Shown here in pieces: positions 61,647 through 64,000 of a stretch of 64,000 nt of DNA (its first letter is position 1; every line of letters begins with the position of its first letter). Both the position numbers and the translations under genes were made by a program. Origin of the DNA: Legionella lytica (GTDB lineage Bacteria > Pseudomonadota > Gammaproteobacteria > Legionellales > Legionellaceae); assembly GCF_023921225.1 (NCBI RefSeq), contig NZ_CP071527.1, positions 3,117,501-3,181,500 of the forward strand, given 5' to 3'. Under the pieces are notes generated by a model. The model ran no database searches and was not told the DNA's origin. It worked only from the letters and a program-made list of their open reading frames with translations.

Positions 61647-62738
61647 ATGGATACTGCACTAGTAAAAGAGAAAAAAGGACCAAAGGGGCATCGCGCGTTA
61701 GTTATCACGCTCACCATATTATTGGGCTTATTGATCTACTGGTTTCTTGGTTTTGTGATGGATGACATCGGTAATCAAGCAGGTCCCTCTTTGCAAGAAG
61801 TTCAAAAAAAATATCAAGACCCTACCTTAGTTAAAAATAAAGAATCTTTTAATCATCAACTGGATAAGCTTGTCGCTAAAGTTGATCAACAAAAACAGCA
61901 GCAAGACATCTTACAAACAAGTATTAATAGTTATCGAGATACTATGAATCAGTTACTGGACTTACAAAAAGCCAGTATTCAAAAGGGCATCACCTTTTCT
62001 CCTGAGTCTGAAAAAAATTTACAACAGGTAACTAGCTTGTATTTAAATTATCAAAACCAATTTCAAGATTTAAACAGCTCAATCACTAAAGATAATTTGG
62101 CAAGACAACAACTACAAAATCAACTCAATGACATAGACCGCCAATTAGATAAGCAAAATCAAAAAGCAGAGAAGGAATATAATGACTTATGGGTTCGCCA
62201 TAATTGGGCGATGGCAGGATTACAATTGCTGGTTTTAATCCCCTTATTATTGATATCTGCCTACCTATTTCGCCGCTATAGGAACAGTATGTATAAGCCG
62301 TTAATAATGGCTGCGGGAATCGCGGTTTTCTATAAAATATATGAGGTTATGCATTATTATTTTCCTTCCTATATTTTTAAATACATTCTGGTTTTTGCCT
62401 TAATCTACTTTACCGCACAAACACTAATTTCCAGATTACGTATGGTAGTGACACCTAAACCCGATTGGTTACAGAAGCAATATCGAGAAGCATATCAAAA
62501 AGTTCAATGCCCTATATGCCAATTTCCTATAAAACCTGGGTTTACCAAATTTGTTACGGTGGAAAAAGGAGCAAATCCGCCACTAACTAATTCTAATTTA
62601 CATGGAATTAACCGTTATACCTGTCCAGGGTGTGGAGAGGAATTATTTACACAATGCACGCATTGTTCACATATTCGCTATGCATTATTACCCTATTGTG
62701 ATTTTTGTGGGGCTGAGAAAGATAATGCATCAAGGTGA
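61647..62738 (+). CDS. Membrane protein with coiled coil and zinc ribbon
   Basis: This 363-residue protein has a membrane segment at about 18-40 (LVITLTILLGLLIYWFLGFV), a coiled coil at about 60-180 rich in Gln/Lys (LDKLVAKVDQQKQQQDIL), membrane segments at about 190-208, 216-235 and 240-262, and a C-terminal zinc-ribbon part with four CxxC pairs: 'CPICQF', 'CPGCGE', 'CTHCSH', 'CDFCGA'. The first coiled coil is probably periplasmic, the ribbon cytosolic. No known family name. It stands alone, divergent from the nitrilase-like gene. Confidence 0.6.
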   Translation: MDTALVKEKKGPKGHRALVITLTILLGLLIYWFLGFVMDDIGNQAGPSLQEVQKKYQDPTLVKNKESFNHQLDKLVAKVDQQKQQQDILQTSINSYRDTMNQLLDLQKASIQKGITFSPESEKNLQQVTSLYLNYQNQFQDLNSSITKDNLARQQLQNQLNDIDRQLDKQNQKAEKEYNDLWVRHNWAMAGLQLLVLIPLLLISAYLFRRYRNSMYKPLIMAAGIAVFYKIYEVMHYYFPSYIFKYILVFALIYFTAQTLISRLRMVVTPKPDWLQKQYREAYQKVQCPICQFPIKPGFTKFVTVEKGANPPLTNSNLHGINRYTCPGCGEELFTQCTHCSHIRYALLPYCDFCGAEKDNASR

Positions 62739-62932
62739 ATTTTAGGTTCACTCCCAACATCAAACCTCACTTACAGATGGCGACCCTTTTGACGTAATTA
62801 CTCACTTTCGGCAATATTGCGCTGAAAAAACGCACAAATTCCCGCGAACATGCAGCCTGATTGAAAATAAAAAAGAGATAATGTATGTTGAAATGGTTAA
62901 TTAATGTGGTAGCACGTTTAGGATAAGTTGGA

Positions 62933-64000
62933 ATGAAACAAGAAGGGATGCATAAGCAGGATGGGCTGTGGGTTAGGTTTATTGGGTTTATCGTTACAAA
63001 ATTATGGTCGAAACAACAGACCATAAGACAATGCAATAATCACTATCTGTTCCGGACACTATTTTTTTGGGGACTATTTTGGGTAACAACCTCTTCAGTC
63101 TATGCCGCAAAACCCGTTTTCCTTGTTAAATCGATAACCAAAGCGCCTGCTATTTTGTATTTGGGCCAAACAGCTACTGCAAATTATTTAGTAACGAATA
63201 ATACGCCTTATACTTTAAAAAATAATGGCTTGTCTCAGTTACCTGCAGGAATAAGCCACAGTGGCGGAAGTTGTCGTGCAAGTTTTGATTTGGCTCCCGG
63301 CCAAAGTTGCAGCATCCAATTAACCATCATTGCCGATAAGTTAAGTGGCGATGTTCATGGCGGGCCTATAGTCTGTAATACCATAAACAACCCGGTTTAT
63401 TGTGCTCGCCCTACGTCGCAAGATGGTTTGGAAATTAAAAAAATTAATACCCCGCCACCAACCAATCCTCCTAGCGTACCGCAGAATATTATGGCCAATA
63501 TCAATATTGCTGCTGATGGCTCCTTATCGGCGCGAGTAACTTGGGATCCCCCGAAAAGTGATGGTGGTTTACCAATTGTTGGTTATTTAGTAACCGCTAA
63601 TTCAAACTTGTTTGCTGCTTCGGGTAGTTGTTCCACGGATGCGACTCATCGCAATTGTGCTATTAATGGACTTAATCCAGGCACTAAGTATGTTTTTTCT
63701 GTTGCGGCAATCAATACTTCGGGTAAAGGTTTACCGGCTCCCTCTCCATCAGTCATAACCCCAACGGCACCCTATGCACCCACCGTAGTGACCGCGGTGG
63801 CCAATGGAAATGGTACAGTTGACATCAATTGGACCGCCCCTAATGATGGCGGTGCAACAATTACAGGCTATACAGTAAGTTCATCTCCTGATAATGTAAC
63901 CTGCTCTACCACTGGGGCAACAAGTTGTACTTATTCCACGCTGATTCCAGGTTCTAGTTATAGCTTTACAGTAAAAGCAATCAATGTTATTGGGGTAAGC
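62933..64000 (+). CDS. Secreted fibronectin type III protein, 3' end beyond the window
   Basis: The frame from ATG 62933 is open to the window end (356 codons). A positively charged start of about 45 residues comes before a hydrophobic stretch (LFFWGLFWVTTSSVYA) ending in AA, an unusual long signal. The first domain has 'ATANYLVTNNTPYTL' and 'PGQSCSIQLTI', related to the N-terminal domain of 34723-36513. Two or more fibronectin type III repeats follow: 'PPSVPQNIMANINIAADGSL', 'VTWDPPKSDGGLPIVGYLV', 'NGLNPGTKYVFSVAAIN', then 'VDINWTAPNDGGATITGYTV'. It is probably surface-exposed or secreted and may bind other surfaces. Full length is unknown. Confidence 0.65.
   Translation, partial: MKQEGMHKQDGLWVRFIGFIVTKLWSKQQTIRQCNNHYLFRTLFFWGLFWVTTSSVYAAKPVFLVKSITKAPAILYLGQTATANYLVTNNTPYTLKNNGLSQLPAGISHSGGSCRASFDLAPGQSCSIQLTIIADKLSGDVHGGPIVCNTINNPVYCARPTSQDGLEIKKINTPPPTNPPSVPQNIMANINIAADGSLSARVTWDPPKSDGGLPIVGYLVTANSNLFAASGSCSTDATHRNCAINGLNPGTKYVFSVAAINTSGKGLPAPSPSVITPTAPYAPTVVTAVANGNGTVDINWTAPNDGGATITGYTVSSSPDNVTCSTTGATSCTYSTLIPGSSYSFTVKAINVIGVS

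Noticed and set aside
62767..63036. Minus-strand frame of 89 residues with Cys and His
   Set aside because: It overlaps the start of the plus-strand fibronectin protein, has no ribosome site or conserved motif.
1..64000. tRNA, rRNA or CRISPR
   Set aside because: No cloverleaf with T-loop GGTTCRANNCC context, rRNA core or regular spaced direct repeat was seen by eye; a tool run would be needed to exclude a tRNA fully.

Overview
The window reads as chromosomal DNA of a Legionella species, probably in or near the L. longbeachae / L. sainthelensi group. This is inferred from AT-rich composition, an ankyrin protein and other proteins with polar or Glu-rich tails like Dot/Icm effectors, the gammaproteobacterial rsmI / lpoA-yraN-diaA-dolP block, and a capsule export locus of the kind described in L. 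longbeachae. No rRNA, tRNA or CRISPR array was seen.

Region 1 (1-16.3 kb) is a decaying array of Rhs C-terminal toxin tips and immunity genes, almost all on the minus strand. Each unit has the toxin upstream of a small gene, often overlapping or a few bases apart. The toxin remnants are a TNT-like NAD glycohydrolase tail, two GH73-like glucosaminidases, a GH19-like lysozyme/chitinase, an ADP-ribosyltransferase/TNT-like tip and a lysozyme-like hydrolase. Genes next to cell-wall hydrolases have signal peptides; those next to predicted cytosolic toxins do not. The array is interrupted at 11.9-15.9 kb by an asparaginase-like / VUT transporter operon, an S24 repressor with paired operators, and IS3 debris.

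Region 2 (15.96-29.3 kb) is the intact donor: a very large Rhs/YD-repeat protein of about 3747 residues, with a C-terminal LysM, a hydrophobic Gly/Ala module, a pretoxin segment and a toxin tip. Its immunity gene lies downstream and a secreted Ig-like companion upstream. The orphan cassettes at 8-11 kb share nearly identical DNA with its LysM-to-pretoxin region, so tip exchange by homologous recombination is plausible.

Region 3 (29.6-43.5 kb) holds a GAF-GAF-PAS class III adenylate cyclase with a coiled-coil neighbour, paired secreted proteins, a secreted repeat protein, an outer-membrane barrel, a Mpo1-like DUF962 protein, two effector candidates (one with ankyrin repeats) and glyoxalase I.

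Region 4 (43.5-48.4 kb) is the conserved block: two BON lipoproteins, diaA/gmhA-like SIS protein, yraN and lpoA on the minus strand, with rsmI divergent.

Region 5 (48.6-60.1 kb) is an ABC-transporter-dependent capsule locus: a KpsS-like and an FkbH-like gene on the plus strand, converging with the minus-strand order kpsE-kpsM-kpsT-GT4-GT4-kpsC-kpsD/wza. After it come a nitrilase-fold protein with a Glu-rich tail, a membrane zinc-ribbon protein, and a fibronectin type III surface protein cut by the window end.
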